Origin: Actinospica robiniae DSM 44927
GTDB taxonomy: Bacteria; Actinomycetota; Actinomycetes; Streptomycetales; Catenulisporaceae
Length of the DNA stretch: 64,000 nucleotides
Direction of reading: 5' to 3'
NCBI RefSeq assembly: GCF_000504285.1
Contig: NZ_KI632511.1
Coordinates: forward strand, 9,530,154-9,594,153
In this document: positions 39,570 to 48,268 of the stretch, piece by piece
Layout of the letters: each line of letters starts with the position of its first letter
Numbering within the stretch: position 1 is the first letter of the stretch
The notes under the pieces: model-generated
Databases searched by the model: none
Told to the model about the DNA's origin: nothing
Seen by the model: the letters and a program-made list of their open reading frames with translations, nothing else
Translations under genes and position numbers: made by a program

Positions 39570-41270
39570 ATGACGACCGACACGGCCGCTTCACGGGTAG
39601 CAGCGCAGCCGGCCACCCCCGCGCCCGCGCCGCCCGCACGACCGCGCAGCCGCCCCCTGCCCCGCCACCTGGTCACGATCACCGCGCTGCTCGCCACCCT
39701 CCTGCTCGGCGTGGCCGGCCCGCTGGCGCTGGCCTGGAAGACCGGCAGCATCCACGTCCCGCACAACGACACTTGGGCCTTCAGCCGCACCGCGGAGATC
39801 TTCGCCCGCACCGGGCATATCAGGCTGTTCAATTGGAACGCGATGTCGCTGCTGGGCGCGATCGTGCCGCTCGGCCCGCTCGGGCGCACCATCGCCTCCC
39901 AGTCCTGCACGATCGCGGCGCTGTCGGTGGTGACCCTCGCGGCCGCCTTCGACGTGCTGCGCGGGGTCACCGGCTCGCGCCGCGCCGCGCTCGGCCTGCT
40001 GGTGATGGCGAGCTGGCCCTGCTACGGCCTGCTGAGCACGTCGCTGATGACGGACATCCCGGCGTTCGCCGCGACCACGCTCACCCTCGCCCTCGGCCGC
40101 CGGGCGATCGAGCGCGGGTCGAAGACGCTGTTCGCGCTGTGCGGGCTGGTCGGCCTGTGGGGCTTCACCGTGCGCGAGCAGACGATCGCGGCCACCGTGG
40201 CGGTCCTCCTCGCGGCCCTGCTGCGGCCCCGGTTGCGCCGGCGCGGCATGCTGATCTGGTTCGGGCTGCTCACCGTCGTGCTCGGCGCGGCCGCCGGGGC
40301 GTTCGAACTCTGGCGCCGCACGCTGCCGAACGGATCCTCGCCCACCTTCGAGCAGATCTCCCGGCCGGACATGAGCGCGGTGATCGCCGGCTTCCTCGGC
40401 GGCGTGCTGCTGCTCGGCCTGGTGGTCAGCCCGCTGGTGTTCCTGGTGGCCCGGCCCTCCACCTTCTCGCCCTCGGCGCGGGCCTGGTCCAGGCGCACCC
40501 TGCTGGTCACGACGGTCGGGGTGCTCTGGTACGGCGTCAGCTTCCCGCAGAACTACTTCCTGATCGAGGGCGCGTACTCGTCCGCCTACCTGGGCCACCG
40601 CCCCGACGTCATCCCGCGCACGGCCTGGGACCTGATGTTCCCGTTGGCGATCGTCTCGACCTCGCTGCTGGTCGGGCTGGCGGTGGACCGGATGCGCACA
40701 CTGCGGCCGGAACTGGCGCTGTTCCTCCTCTTCACGCTGTTCGGCACCTTCCTGGAGGTGTTCGAGGGCGAGATCCTGTTCGACCGCTACATCTTCCCCA
40801 TGGCGCTGCCGACCGCGGCCATGCTGTTGCGCGAGCCGTTGCGGCTGGGTCTGAGCAGCCGGCTGCGCAAGGGGTTCGCAGCAGGGGTGGGGGTGTTCCT
40901 GGCGCTGGTCACCGCGGCGCTGACGGCCAACGCGCTGTCGTACGACGCGGCCAACTGGCGCGTCGCGCAGCAGCTGGTTGCCAGCGGAGCCGCGTCGCCC
41001 GAGCACATCGACGCGGGGCTCGACTGGGACGGCTACTACTCGCCGGACGGCGCCCAGGCCCTGGCCGATCCGACCTCGGTCCCGGGGATCTACGAGAAGG
41101 CCGCGGCGCTGAACGACGCCCACCCCTGCTACGTCGTCGCGTCCCGGCCGCAGGACCAGGACGACTACAGCTTCACCCTGGTCGAGACGGTGCCCTACGA
41201 GAAGTACGGCCTGCCCGGGGCGCACAACGAGCTGTTCGTCTACCGCACCTGGGTCGGCACCTGCCACTGA
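39570..41270 (+). CDS. Polytopic membrane glycosyltransferase-like protein (GT-C fold)
   Basis: 566 aa. A Pro/Ala-rich cytoplasmic N-terminus (1-32) is followed by about 11-12 helices and a soluble C-terminal domain (about 465-566). The first outer loop contains 'HNDTWAFSRTAEIFARTGHI', with the early acidic residue expected for GT-C enzymes (PMT/ArnT-like) that use polyprenyl-phosphate sugars. 'MTDIPAFAATTLTLALGRRAIERG' is typical of helix 4-5 of GT39-like proteins. Predicted to glycosylate a cell-envelope protein or polymer; donor and acceptor are unknown. Convergent with the O-methyltransferase, 1 bp between stops. Confidence 0.75.
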   Translation: MTTDTAASRVAAQPATPAPAPPARPRSRPLPRHLVTITALLATLLLGVAGPLALAWKTGSIHVPHNDTWAFSRTAEIFARTGHIRLFNWNAMSLLGAIVPLGPLGRTIASQSCTIAALSVVTLAAAFDVLRGVTGSRRAALGLLVMASWPCYGLLSTSLMTDIPAFAATTLTLALGRRAIERGSKTLFALCGLVGLWGFTVREQTIAATVAVLLAALLRPRLRRRGMLIWFGLLTVVLGAAAGAFELWRRTLPNGSSPTFEQISRPDMSAVIAGFLGGVLLLGLVVSPLVFLVARPSTFSPSARAWSRRTLLVTTVGVLWYGVSFPQNYFLIEGAYSSAYLGHRPDVIPRTAWDLMFPLAIVSTSLLVGLAVDRMRTLRPELALFLLFTLFGTFLEVFEGEILFDRYIFPMALPTAAMLLREPLRLGLSSRLRKGFAAGVGVFLALVTAALTANALSYDAANWRVAQQLVASGAASPEHIDAGLDWDGYYSPDGAQALADPTSVPGIYEKAAALNDAHPCYVVASRPQDQDDYSFTLVETVPYEKYGLPGAHNELFVYRTWVGTCH

Positions 41271-41271
41271 C

Positions 41272-41937
41272 TCACAGACGGCAGCTGATCTCCACCCCGT
41301 CGGCCACCGGGAACGACGTGTTCTGATACCCGCTCGCCGGATCGCGCACGTAGTCGAGATAGGGTTTCACGACGGACATCTCCGTGTCGTCGGCGAGCAC
41401 GAGCGTGCCCGGCGCCAGATGTGGTTCGAGCAGTTGCAGCACGGGCACGTAGAGCTGCTTCCACCCGTCGAGCAGGACGAAGTCGACGCCTGCTTCGATC
41501 TGCCCGGGCAGTGTCTCGAGCGCGTCGCCCTCGAGGAGGGTGACGACGTCGTCCAGCCCGGCCTCGGCGAAGGTGCGGCGTGCGGCGGCGATCTTGGCCG
41601 CGGACATCTCCGTGGTCACCACCCGGCCGGCGCCGTTGTCCCGCACGGCCGCGGCCAGGTACAACGTGGAGATGCCGAAAGACGTGCCGAACTCGACGAC
41701 GGTGCGCGGCCGGGTGGCGCGGACCAGGCTGTAGAGCAACCGGCCGGCTTCCGGCGAGACCGGCATGTAGACCTCGGCGTAGAAGTCCGCGCGTTCCTGG
41801 GAGGTGTCCGGTTCGAAGCCGGCCGGGAACGCGGCGGCGGCGCGGTGTGCGGCCGCGTCGTCCTGGTCGGCGGCGGCGAAGAGGCGCTCGAGCACGCCGG
41901 AGACGGCCGGCTGTTGCAGGGTGTTGAGGGAGGTCAC
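41272..41937 (-). CDS. SAM-dependent O-methyltransferase
   Basis: 221 aa class I methyltransferase of the caffeoyl-CoA/catechol O-methyltransferase type. The SAM loop is 'VVEFGTSFGISTLYLAAAV', the acidic ribose binder is at the next strand (VVTTEMSAAK), 'DALETLP' follows, and the metal/catalytic region is 'VDFVLLDGWKQLYVPVLQLLEPHLAPGTLVLADD'. Methylates a small hydroxylated molecule. Starts at GTG; the -10 lies only 7 bp upstream, so the mRNA is probably leaderless. Divergent from a TetR regulator whose operator sits in this promoter. Confidence 0.87.
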   Translation of the reverse strand: MTSLNTLQQPAVSGVLERLFAAADQDDAAAHRAAAAFPAGFEPDTSQERADFYAEVYMPVSPEAGRLLYSLVRATRPRTVVEFGTSFGISTLYLAAAVRDNGAGRVVTTEMSAAKIAAARRTFAEAGLDDVVTLLEGDALETLPGQIEAGVDFVLLDGWKQLYVPVLQLLEPHLAPGTLVLADDTEMSVVKPYLDYVRDPASGYQNTSFPVADGVEISCRL

Positions 41938-41944
41938 GCGAGCT

Positions 41945-41973
41945 AGAGTAGACGGACCGTCTCGTCTTGTCTA
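41945..41973 (-). promoter_or_regulatory. O-methyltransferase promoter with TetR operator in the spacer
   Basis: Leftward: TAGACA (41973-41968), a 17-bp spacer, then TACTCT (41950-41945), followed 7 bp later by the GTG. A 13-bp palindrome, AGACGGACCGTCT (41950-41962), fills the spacer, with outer GCTAGA/TCTAGC arms at 41942-41947 and 41970-41975. Occupation by the divergently encoded TetR would block transcription. Confidence 0.65.
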
Positions 41974-42032
41974 GCTGTCGGGCGCCTATCCTGGTAGCGA
42001 CGGACGGCGCCGCGAAGACGCGAGGAGACGGT

Positions 42033-42647
42033 GTGGAGCAGGCGGGGACGGACGGATCGGGAACCCGGCGCCATCACGGCAACCGGCACGGCCGCAGCGA
42101 GGACGCGCGCCGCGCGGTGCTCCAGGCGGCCGACGACCTGCTGGTCAAGCGGGGTTTCGGGGGTGTCACGGTCGAGGGCGTCGCGGCCGCCGCGGGCGTC
42201 GGCAAGCAGACGATCTACCGCTGGTGGGCCTCGAAGACGGACATCCTGCTCGACGCCTTCCTCGAGGACGCCGCCGAGGACCTGGTCGAGGCCGACCACG
42301 GCGACCTCGGCCGCGACCTGCGCGAGCACCTGAACCGGCTGGCCAGGTTCCTGCGCGAAGACCACGCCGGCGCGGTCTTCCGCGCCCTGATCGGCCACGC
42401 CCAGCACGACCCGCAGTTCGCCGCCACCCTGCGCGCCCGCTACCTCGACGCCCAGCGCCGCCGCGACCAGCTGCCCCTCGACCGCGCCGCCGCCCGCGGC
42501 GAACTCCCCGCCGACTTCGACTCCGCGGCAGCACTCGACCGCCTCGTCGGCCCCCTTTACCACCGCGTCCTGATCACCGGCGACCCCGTCGACGAGGACT
42601 TCATCGACGGCTTGGTCACTGCCTTCACGCGCTCGATTCAGCCTTGA
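42033..42647 (+). CDS. TetR-family transcriptional regulator
   Basis: 204 aa. The HTH is at about residues 20-66: 'AVLQAADDLLVKRGFGGVTVEGVAAAAGVGKQTIYRWWASKTDIL'. The C-terminal ligand domain is of the TetR_C type with acidic/Arg-rich helices. GTG 42033 has GAGGAGA six bases upstream. Expected to repress the divergent O-methyltransferase, and perhaps itself, through the palindrome at 41950-41962; the inducer is probably the methyltransferase substrate or a related compound (inference). Confidence 0.88.
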   Translation: MEQAGTDGSGTRRHHGNRHGRSEDARRAVLQAADDLLVKRGFGGVTVEGVAAAAGVGKQTIYRWWASKTDILLDAFLEDAAEDLVEADHGDLGRDLREHLNRLARFLREDHAGAVFRALIGHAQHDPQFAATLRARYLDAQRRRDQLPLDRAAARGELPADFDSAAALDRLVGPLYHRVLITGDPVDEDFIDGLVTAFTRSIQP

Positions 42648-42671
42648 GCCGAGCAGCGGCGAGGCCGGAGA

Positions 42672-44357
42672 TCAGGCGGCGCGCATGGCAGTGAGCTGCG
42701 ATTCGAGGGCGGTGCGGGCGACGGTGTAGCGCGACGGCGTGCCGACGCAGAGGACGGAGACGGCTTCGGCCGAGCGCTGGAGCCTGCGGACGGCGTTCCA
42801 CAGGGGCGAGCGGCGCTGGCCTTCGACCGCGAGCTGCGTGGTCAGTTCCTTGGCCAGCGCCGAGATCCGCAGGCACGCGGCCGAACACAGGGCCTGGACG
42901 AGGGCGAAGGCGGTCGGGGAGAGCGGCTGCTCGCGCCGGCGGTGCTGGCCGGAGGCCATGTCCGCGAGCTCGTCTTGCAGGTCGCGCAGGAGGTCGGCGA
43001 GCGTGCGGATCAGGTGCCAGCGTACGGCCGTCACCAAGGGCCTGGAAGCACAGGCGCCCTGGTCGTAGGCGTCGTCGAGCCGTGCGAGGGCGGCGACGAG
43101 GTCGGCCGCTGCTTCGTCGATCCGATGGTCGGACCAGGGTTCCTGCTCCTGCGGCAAGGTGAGCGCGGGCACTGACTCCCGCAGTTCGCGGCGCAGGGCC
43201 GCGGCGATCTTGCCGAGTCGCACGTGCGGGCCGAACAACCGCGGCCAGTCGGCCGGTTCCGGCTCGCGCGCCGGGATCAGCACACCGGACGGCTCGCTCG
43301 CCGTGGCGCGCCGCTTCGACGAGGCGGCCAGCGGAGCCGTGTCCTCGAGCCGGGCCGCGGCGGCCGGGCGGGCGGATTCGGAGTCTGCTTCGAGGGCTGA
43401 CCCGATGCGCGGGGGCTGCCGGAGCGCGCTCGGCTCCTCGGCCAGCCGCAGTTGCTCGCCGCCGCCGGCTCCGCCGATTCCGCTGCCGGGCACGGTCGGG
43501 AGCGGCCGCGGCCTGGCGACGCCGGCGGTGAGCCCGGAACGCAGCGTGGCCGCCGTCTCGCGCGCGTCCAGGCCGACGGCGAGCGACGCCCGGGTGAGCT
43601 CGGCCTCGACCTGTGCCTGATCCAACAAACCCACTCCGATCAGTGTGCCGAGGTTGTAGGCGGCCCGGTTGAGCGTGTCGTTGCGGGTGCCCACGCGGGC
43701 CGCCTCGACCCGGGCCACCTCGCGCTCCAGCGCGCTGCGGGCGTAGGCGTCGCTCAGCCGGTTGCGCAGCGCGGTCATCGTGCTGGCCAGCGGCAGCGGG
43801 CCGTCCACGGCCGGGCGCGGCTCCGTCTGCAGCAGCAGGGTGCTGATCCACTCGGGCAGCTCGGCGATCGGCGCGTCGTCGAGTACGCGATAGGGCACGC
43901 CGCCTATCCGCGAGCCGGGGGCGACCACGTAGCCGCCCACGCCGCGGGTGTCGATCAGCGGGCCGAGCCGCCGGACCGTGTTGCGCGGCGTCGGGCCGTC
44001 CACCGGCGGGCGGAAGTAGAGGTGGCGGCCGCCGCTGGGCGTGCCGACGGTGAAGGTGCGCGGGATCGGCCGGTCTTCGGCGAGGTCGAGCAGCACCCGC
44101 CAGCCGTCGCGCGCGCCGCCGGGCTCGGCCTCCGGCTCCTTGGCCACGTCGAGGTCGAGCACGATCAGGTTGCTCGGCCCGCAGGCCACCGCGTAGTTCG
44201 CGCGCGGGTCCGCGCTCAGCCGGCGCAGCCGGAGCGGCGAGGTGGTCGCGGCGTGCTCCCAGTCCCGGGAGACCGCGGGCAGCTTGGAGTCCGGCCGCAG
44301 CGGAAACAGGGCGAAGCCCCGAGCGGCCAGGTCGAACGGCGTCACTGATGCGGTCAC
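42672..44357 (-). CDS. Bifunctional DNA primase/polymerase (prim-pol) domain protein
   Basis: 561 aa. Residues about 8-180 match the N-terminal prim-pol (archaeo-eukaryotic primase) domain: 'ALFPLRPDSKLPAVSRDWEHA', catalytic DxD in 'LIVLDLDVAKE', 'TPSGGRHLYFR' with the catalytic His, and 'RGVGGYVVAPGS'. Such proteins synthesise primers and extend DNA. There is no helicase domain. The middle (about 300-400) is low-complexity and the C-terminal part is helical, unassigned, perhaps DNA-binding. GTG 44357 is preceded by AAGGAGGG. No other plasmid or phage genes are near; chromosomal stand-alone versions are common in actinomycetes. Confidence 0.85.
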   Translation of the reverse strand: MTASVTPFDLAARGFALFPLRPDSKLPAVSRDWEHAATTSPLRLRRLSADPRANYAVACGPSNLIVLDLDVAKEPEAEPGGARDGWRVLLDLAEDRPIPRTFTVGTPSGGRHLYFRPPVDGPTPRNTVRRLGPLIDTRGVGGYVVAPGSRIGGVPYRVLDDAPIAELPEWISTLLLQTEPRPAVDGPLPLASTMTALRNRLSDAYARSALEREVARVEAARVGTRNDTLNRAAYNLGTLIGVGLLDQAQVEAELTRASLAVGLDARETAATLRSGLTAGVARPRPLPTVPGSGIGGAGGGEQLRLAEEPSALRQPPRIGSALEADSESARPAAAARLEDTAPLAASSKRRATASEPSGVLIPAREPEPADWPRLFGPHVRLGKIAAALRRELRESVPALTLPQEQEPWSDHRIDEAAADLVAALARLDDAYDQGACASRPLVTAVRWHLIRTLADLLRDLQDELADMASGQHRRREQPLSPTAFALVQALCSAACLRISALAKELTTQLAVEGQRRSPLWNAVRRLQRSAEAVSVLCVGTPSRYTVARTALESQLTAMRAA

Positions 44358-44428
44358 GGCAAGCCCTCCTTCGAACAAGTGTGCTACTTGGTCGAGGGGC
44401 TGGCAAGTGCGGCCGGGCCGCGGTTCGA

Positions 44429-45094
44429 TCAGCGCGTGGAGCAGTCCCGCACCCAGGCGAGCAGCGCACGATCCGAGAGGGCTTCGAACGACGCGTCGGC
44501 CTCGAGCGCGGCGCCGGGCGTCGAAGGGACTCCGACCACGAACATGCCGGCCGCGCGGGCCGAGGCGACGCCGGTGCGCGAGTCCTCGAAGGCGACCGTG
44601 GCACTCGGTGCGGCCCCGAGCAGCTCGCAGGCGCGCAGGTAGATGTCGGGCGCCGGCTTACCGTGTTCGACGTCGTCGGCGGTGACGATCACTTCGAACA
44701 GGTCGTCGAGCCCTGCCGACGCCAGCGTCGCCTCGACGAAGCGCCGCGGGCTGTTGCTGGCCACGGCCGACGGAATCCCTTGCGCGCGCACCCTGCTCAC
44801 GAGGTCGCGGGCCCCGGGCAGCGCCGGGGCCCCGGCGAGCAGCTCCTTCCAGACGAGTTCGGCCAGCCGCTCGGCCAGTTCGGCGCCGGCCTCGGGCTTG
44901 CCGAAGTACCGGGCCATCGCCGCGCCCCCGGCCGCGAGTGTCCCGCCCACCAGCAGCTGCTTCTCGGCCGGTCCGAAGCCGAAGCCGTGCTCCGCGAACA
45001 GGGCCGTCTCAGCCCTCGTCCATCCGCTCTCGGTCTCGGCGAGCAGTCCGTCGCAGTCGTACACGACCGCGTCCAGCAGCAGGGGCAGCGTCAT
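44429..45094 (-). CDS. HAD-superfamily hydrolase (beta-phosphoglucomutase-like)
   Basis: 221 aa. Motif I 'VVYDCDGLLAETES' (nucleophile and acid Asp), motif II 'AVASNSPRR', Lys motif III 'HGKPAPDIYLRA' and motif IV 'VAFEDSRTG' are all intact, with a helical C1 cap of the beta-PGM/phosphatase type. Predicted sugar-phosphate or other small phosphate ester phosphatase. ATG 45094 chosen over an in-frame ATG five codons upstream because of AAAGGGCC spacing. Cytoplasmic; no operon partner is evident. Confidence 0.88.
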   Translation of the reverse strand: MTLPLLLDAVVYDCDGLLAETESGWTRAETALFAEHGFGFGPAEKQLLVGGTLAAGGAAMARYFGKPEAGAELAERLAELVWKELLAGAPALPGARDLVSRVRAQGIPSAVASNSPRRFVEATLASAGLDDLFEVIVTADDVEHGKPAPDIYLRACELLGAAPSATVAFEDSRTGVASARAAGMFVVGVPSTPGAALEADASFEALSDRALLAWVRDCSTR

Positions 45095-45169
45095 GGATGG
45101 CCCTTTCACATCAAAGCGGGTACTGCCCTCCAGGATCGCTCCGAGGCGGGATTCGGTTCCGGAACCGCG

Positions 45170-46333
45170 TTATCGGCGGTCGCGCAGCCAGTCGGCCACG
45201 CGGCTCGTGACGTCCTCGGCGACGGTCAGCACCTGCCGGCCGATCGCGGTCAGCTCATCCATCAGCTCGTCCGCGACGCCGGCCGCGGAGTGCTCCTCGA
45301 CAGGCTCCTGCGACGCGACGGTGGCCACCGGGATGGGCAGGTCGGCGCCGATCTCGTTGCCGCGCATGCCGATCGGGCCTTCGCCGCGACGCTGGTAGTA
45401 GCCGATGAAGCCGGAGCGGTTCTGAGTGAACGAGATCGAGGCGCTGTTGCCGGCCTGGTCGCGCCACGCCACGTGGTCCAGCTCACCGCTGCGGCCGTCG
45501 TCGAGCAGGATCCGCAACGGTGCTCCGGGGTTCCAGCCGGAGTTGCCCCAGCTGCACGCCACCTCGAAGGTCCGGGTGCCCGCCGGTTCGTCGTCGGGGT
45601 CGTACTCGGCGCGCTCGGTGAGGTAGCCGTGCAGGGTGACGGGCTCGCCATGCGGGTAGCGGAAGACGCCGCTGAACTCGTCCATCGCCGACTGGAAGCT
45701 GATCGCGCTGTGCATCCCGTCCGCGGCCGTCCACGAGAGCTGGCTCGGCAGGGACGCTTCGGCGCGGTCGAGGTGCAGCCGGAGCTCCGGGCCTTCAGCA
45801 GTCTGCGACCGGTCCGGCGAACGGGTGATGGTCCGGTAGGTGAACACCGCTTCTCGGGCTGACCCCGCGTCCAGCTCGCGCTTCGCCCCGCCGCGGTCCG
45901 AGCCGTCCTCCAGCGTCACGCGGTAGAGCCACAGGAAGGTGCGCGCGCCCTTGCCGTTCGACACGGTCAGCGTGTTCGGGCCCTGCGGGTTGAGCCATTC
46001 GGGTGGGATCGCGTACACCAGATCCTGCGGGATGCCACCACCGGGGATCGTCAGGCCACTGACGATCTCGTGGCCGTTGAGCGCCAGCGTCAGCGGGGCG
46101 TGGCCGAGCGCGTCGCCCGCCATCGAGGCCAGCGCGGTCACGCCGAGAGTCGCCTCCCGACCGGTGAGCGCGCCGTCGGCGAACTCGAGAATCACGCTCT
46201 CGCCAGGCCCGAGGATCACGTGGTTGGCGACGAAGTGTACTGCGACGTCGACCGGCCCTGCGTCCGCGGTCCGGATCGAAGCGCCGCCGAGGCGGGGCGG
46301 GTCCACGGTGAAGTCGGCGTACATCGGTCGCAT
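45170..46333 (-). CDS. Hypothetical protein with OAA-family lectin-like module
   Basis: 387 aa, no signal or membrane segments. Residues about 20-150 look like a beta-sandwich ('LTLALNGHEIVSGLTIPGGG', 'TLTVSNGKGARTFLWLYRVTLE'). Residues about 180-245 resemble a second beta domain. Residues about 260-335 contain 'SWGNSGWNPGAP' and, after about 40 residues, 'GYYQRRGEGPIGMRG', which match the paired motifs (W-G-x-S/N-x-x-W; GEGPIGF) of Oscillatoria agardhii agglutinin-type mannan-binding lectins, as a single repeat. The C-terminal 50 residues are helical. Function unknown; sugar binding is a plausible inference. Confidence 0.6.
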   Translation of the reverse strand: MRPMYADFTVDPPRLGGASIRTADAGPVDVAVHFVANHVILGPGESVILEFADGALTGREATLGVTALASMAGDALGHAPLTLALNGHEIVSGLTIPGGGIPQDLVYAIPPEWLNPQGPNTLTVSNGKGARTFLWLYRVTLEDGSDRGGAKRELDAGSAREAVFTYRTITRSPDRSQTAEGPELRLHLDRAEASLPSQLSWTAADGMHSAISFQSAMDEFSGVFRYPHGEPVTLHGYLTERAEYDPDDEPAGTRTFEVACSWGNSGWNPGAPLRILLDDGRSGELDHVAWRDQAGNSASISFTQNRSGFIGYYQRRGEGPIGMRGNEIGADLPIPVATVASQEPVEEHSAAGVADELMDELTAIGRQVLTVAEDVTSRVADWLRDRR

Positions 46334-46794
46334 GGCGGCGTCCCCCTCGGAATCAGTACCGCGGGCCCGGCGAGCCGCCGGCCCACGGACTGACGCTACC
46401 GGATGCCGCCGATACGCGCGGCAGGTGGACGCACCCGATGTTCCGGAACCCGCCGCATCTCATGGTGTCTCACAATCGTCGGTGCTACGTCTCAAAGTGC
46501 TGTTCAGAGCCTTGAGACAGGCATCTGCGTCTCACGATCTACGAAATCCGTTGCCTGACCCGGCCTTCGTGCACCAGCATGAGTACCAGCCCAACCGCAC
46601 CGCTACGGGGGCAAGTGCCGGGCTCGTCCCTCACAGGGGAGTGCCGGTGTCGTCCCGCCGACGACACCGGCACGGGACGCCCGCCTCCCGCGCTCTCCGC
46701 CCCGTCCGCCGCCGCCTCGCCCCTTGACTCGCCCCCTATAACAATAAGCAGGGGACGTCAGCGATCACGCCGGAGCGAGGACTGGGAGGCGGCC
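46334..46794. other. Intergenic region with four GTCTCA-type motifs
   Basis: No gene is supported, although the oxidase frame stays open upstream to 46579. GTCTCA occurs at 46467-46472, 46489-46494 and 46529-46534, with its complement TGAGAC at 46513-46518. Further on, an AT-rich patch CTATAACAATAAGC lies between CCCC and GGGG (46735-46755), possibly a -10 region for the oxidase gene. Confidence 0.55.
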
Positions 46795-48171
46795 GTGCCG
46801 CTCACCGCAGCGCAGATCGGGCAGCTGGTGGACGGACTCGGTCCGGCCAAGGCGGTCACCGACCCCGAGCGCGTGGCGGACTACTGCCACGACGAGCACT
46901 CCTACGTCACCCCCGGCCGGCCCTGTGCCGTCGTCCTGGCCGAGACCGCCGCGGACGTGCAGGCGGCGGTGCGGTGGGCGGCCGAGCACCGCGTGCCGGT
47001 CATCCCGCGCGGCGCCGGCACCGGAATCGTCGGCGGCACCGCCACCACGGACGGCTGCCTGGTCGTCTCGGTAGCCCGGATGAAGGCGATCCGGGAGCTC
47101 TCGCCGGCCGACGAGATCGCCGTGGTGGAACCGGGCGTGATCAATGCCGACCTGGACCGCGCCGCGCGCGCCCACGGCCTGATGTACGCGCCGGACCCGT
47201 CGAGCTTCGAGACCTGCAGCATCGGCGGCAACGTCGCCACCAACGCCGGCGGCCTGCGCTGCGTCAAGTACGGCGTCACCCGCGACTCGGTGCTCGGCCT
47301 CGAGGCGGTGCTCGCCGACGGCTCGCTCATCCGCACCGGCCGCCGCACCGTCAAGGGCGTGGCCGGGTACGACCTGACCGGCCTGCTGGTCGGCTCCGAG
47401 GGCACCCTGGGCATCGTCACCGAGGCCACGCTGCGCCTGCGCCCGGCCCCGCGGACGCCGCCGGTCACGGTCGCGGCCGAGTTCGGCAGCGTCGTCGCCG
47501 CGGCCGAGGCGGTCTGGGCGATCGTGCGCCGCTCGGTCGGGCCGAGCCTGCTGGAGCTGATGGACCGCGCCACGCTCGAGGCGCTCGACGCGTGGCGCGG
47601 CATCGGGCTGGACCCGGGCACGCAGGCGATGCTGCTGTGCCAAGCCGACGGCCCGGACGCGGCCGACGCGGCGCAGGTGATGGCGCGATGCTGCGAAGAG
47701 GGCGGCGCCTCGATCGTCGTCGTCTCCGACGACGAGGCGGAGGCCGCGCAGCTGCTCGACGTGCGCCGGATGGCCTTCACCGCGATCGAGCGGGCGGGCG
47801 CGTGCCTGATCGAAGACGTGTGCGTGCCCAGATCCAAGCTCCCGGAGATGTTCGCCGCGGTCGAGCGCACGGCTGCCGCGCACGACCTGGCCGTGCCGAC
47901 CGTCGCGCACGCCGGAGACGGCAACCTGCATCCGGTCTTCGTGTTCGAGCGCGGACTGCCGGAGATCCCGCAGGCGGTCTGGGACGCCGCGGACGAGATC
48001 TTCCGGGTCGCGCTGGAACTCGGCGGCACGCTCACCGGCGAGCACGGCGTCGGCACGCTCAAGCGCCACTGGCTCGGCGCGGAGCTCGGCGAGGCGACCA
48101 TGGCCGCGCAGCTCGCGATCAAGCGGGCGCTCGACCCGCTGGGCATCATGAACCCCGGGAAGAAGATCTGA
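46795..48171 (+). CDS. FAD-linked oxidase (GlcD/D-lactate dehydrogenase-like)
   Basis: 458 aa. PCMH-type FAD domain (about 30-215): 'VPVIPRGAGTGIVGGT' and 'CSIGGNVATNAGGLRCVKYGVT' bind the flavin. The C-terminal substrate domain ends with 'VPTVAHAGDGNLHPVFVF' (metal/substrate His) and 'TGEHGVGTLKRHWL', diagnostic of glycolate oxidase GlcD and D-lactate/D-2-hydroxyglutarate dehydrogenases. Oxidises a 2-hydroxy acid; no GlcE/GlcF partner is nearby, so it is likely a single-subunit enzyme. GTG 46795 was chosen for its GGGAGG and family-typical N-terminus; upstream codons are Ser/Pro/Arg-rich and unlike the family. Confidence 0.9.
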   Translation: MPLTAAQIGQLVDGLGPAKAVTDPERVADYCHDEHSYVTPGRPCAVVLAETAADVQAAVRWAAEHRVPVIPRGAGTGIVGGTATTDGCLVVSVARMKAIRELSPADEIAVVEPGVINADLDRAARAHGLMYAPDPSSFETCSIGGNVATNAGGLRCVKYGVTRDSVLGLEAVLADGSLIRTGRRTVKGVAGYDLTGLLVGSEGTLGIVTEATLRLRPAPRTPPVTVAAEFGSVVAAAEAVWAIVRRSVGPSLLELMDRATLEALDAWRGIGLDPGTQAMLLCQADGPDAADAAQVMARCCEEGGASIVVVSDDEAEAAQLLDVRRMAFTAIERAGACLIEDVCVPRSKLPEMFAAVERTAAAHDLAVPTVAHAGDGNLHPVFVFERGLPEIPQAVWDAADEIFRVALELGGTLTGEHGVGTLKRHWLGAELGEATMAAQLAIKRALDPLGIMNPGKKI

Positions 48172-48215
48172 CCGCGATCGACCGGACCTGGCCAGGCCTG
48201 ACCACGGCGTCGCGC

Positions 48216-48236
48216 GTCCGACGCGGGTCCGACGCG
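48216..48236. promoter_or_regulatory. GTCCGACGCG direct repeats upstream of the AraC gene
   Basis: GTCCGACGCG occurs at 48216-48225 and 48227-48236, exactly 11 bp apart (one helical turn), 33-53 bp before the AraC-type start codon. Direct repeats are the usual AraC-family binding sites. Confidence 0.45.
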
Positions 48237-48268
48237 AAATTGTCGGCGCCCGTGCCTAGCATCGGTTC

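Noticed and set aside
42672..44357. Plasmid or prophage replication module around the prim-pol gene
   Set aside because: Neighbours are ordinary chromosomal genes, with no helicase, excisionase or integrase.
42625..44604. 659-codon leftward frame overlapping the prim-pol gene
   Set aside because: Arg/Pro/Ala-rich shifted frame of the prim-pol gene on the same strand, without domains.
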